A stretch of 64,000 nucleotides of DNA, taken from NCBI RefSeq assembly GCF_000019685.1, contig NC_011247.1:99885-163884 (forward strand), written 5' to 3'. Of this stretch, positions 63,972 through 64,000 are shown piece after piece; position 1 is the first letter of the stretch, and the number at the start of each line of letters is the position of its first letter. The stretch is from Borrelia duttonii Ly. Its GTDB lineage: Bacteria > Spirochaetota > Spirochaetia > Borreliales > Borreliaceae. The position numbers and the translations under genes were made by a program. A model generated the notes under the pieces. That model was not told the origin of the DNA and made no database searches. It saw only the letters and a program-made list of their open reading frames with translations.

Positions 63972-64000
63972 TTCCAGCACACTGGCGGGCAGCTCGAGGA
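63972..64000. other. probable cloning-vector polylinker at sequence end
   Basis: The last 29 bases are GC-rich in an otherwise very AT-rich sequence. TTCCAGCACACTGGCGG is, from memory, the polylinker next to the EcoRI site of pCR2.1/TOPO-type vectors read in reverse, and a CTCGAG (XhoI) site follows. This looks like residual vector or primer sequence from cloning a plasmid end, not Borrelia DNA. Confidence 0.65.

Overview
The window is very AT-rich (roughly 27-30% G+C by eye) and has the hallmarks of a Borrelia plasmid: many paralogous lipoprotein genes with short spirochaetal lipoboxes, cp32-type prophage genes, and the four-gene Borrelia plasmid-maintenance cluster (PF57, PF50, PF32, PF49). 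Plasmid-borne guaA, guaB and a nicotinamidase gene, together with long arrays of BTA121-type surface lipoproteins, point to a relapsing-fever-group Borrelia, probably one end of the linear megaplasmid. This assignment rests on recognised families, not on a database search.

Layout. Positions 1-4978 (minus strand) carry the front half of a cp32-like morphogenesis operon: portal, DUF1357, DUF228, probable capsid and small head/tail genes, running off the left edge. Positions 5.2-25.4 kb are a lipoprotein island: one large lipoprotein, seven plus-strand BTA121-type genes (6.8-17.0 kb), four minus-strand exported proteins (17.2-22.2 kb), a duplicated S2/P23-like pair and a small lipoprotein. Positions 25.7-37.7 kb (minus strand) return to cp32-like content: large terminase, DUF603, the PF49/PF32/PF50/PF57 maintenance cluster, an IS200/IS605 element with tnpA and tnpB, the holin/lysis module (blyA, blyB and a lipoprotein) and the baseplate/tail module. 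Read around a circle this is cp32 order, so a whole cp32-like plasmid appears to be integrated here, opened at the baseplate gene and split by the lipoprotein island. Positions 38.6-55.0 kb hold a second lipoprotein array on the plus strand: eight BTA121-type genes, two gene remnants, other lipoproteins, and a second IS605-type copy that lacks tnpA. Positions 55.1-61.5 kb hold housekeeping genes: pncA, a cytoplasmic hypothetical gene, two lipoprotein genes (one possibly BptA-like), and a guaA-guaB operon with a structured leader. Positions 61.8-64.0 kb hold one more lipoprotein, a frameshifted zinc-ribbon/TM2 gene, a perfect 28-bp inverted repeat, and a GC-rich tail that looks like cloning-vector polylinker.

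How it fits together. The maintenance genes can serve plasmid replication and partition. guaA/guaB make GMP from IMP, and pncA feeds NAD salvage, both important in a purine-auxotrophic parasite. The modular lipoprotein arrays look like a reservoir of variable surface antigens: they show recent duplication, a frameshift in a G8 tract, a lost lipobox cysteine and decayed remnants.

The most interesting signals are the interrupted, circularly permuted prophage, the G8 tract, a 26-bp RNA stem with five G.U wobbles and no mismatch (57326-57385), a mutually exclusive hairpin leader before guaA, a 23-bp palindrome between parA and PF49, and the vector-like terminus. No tRNA, rRNA or CRISPR array was seen.
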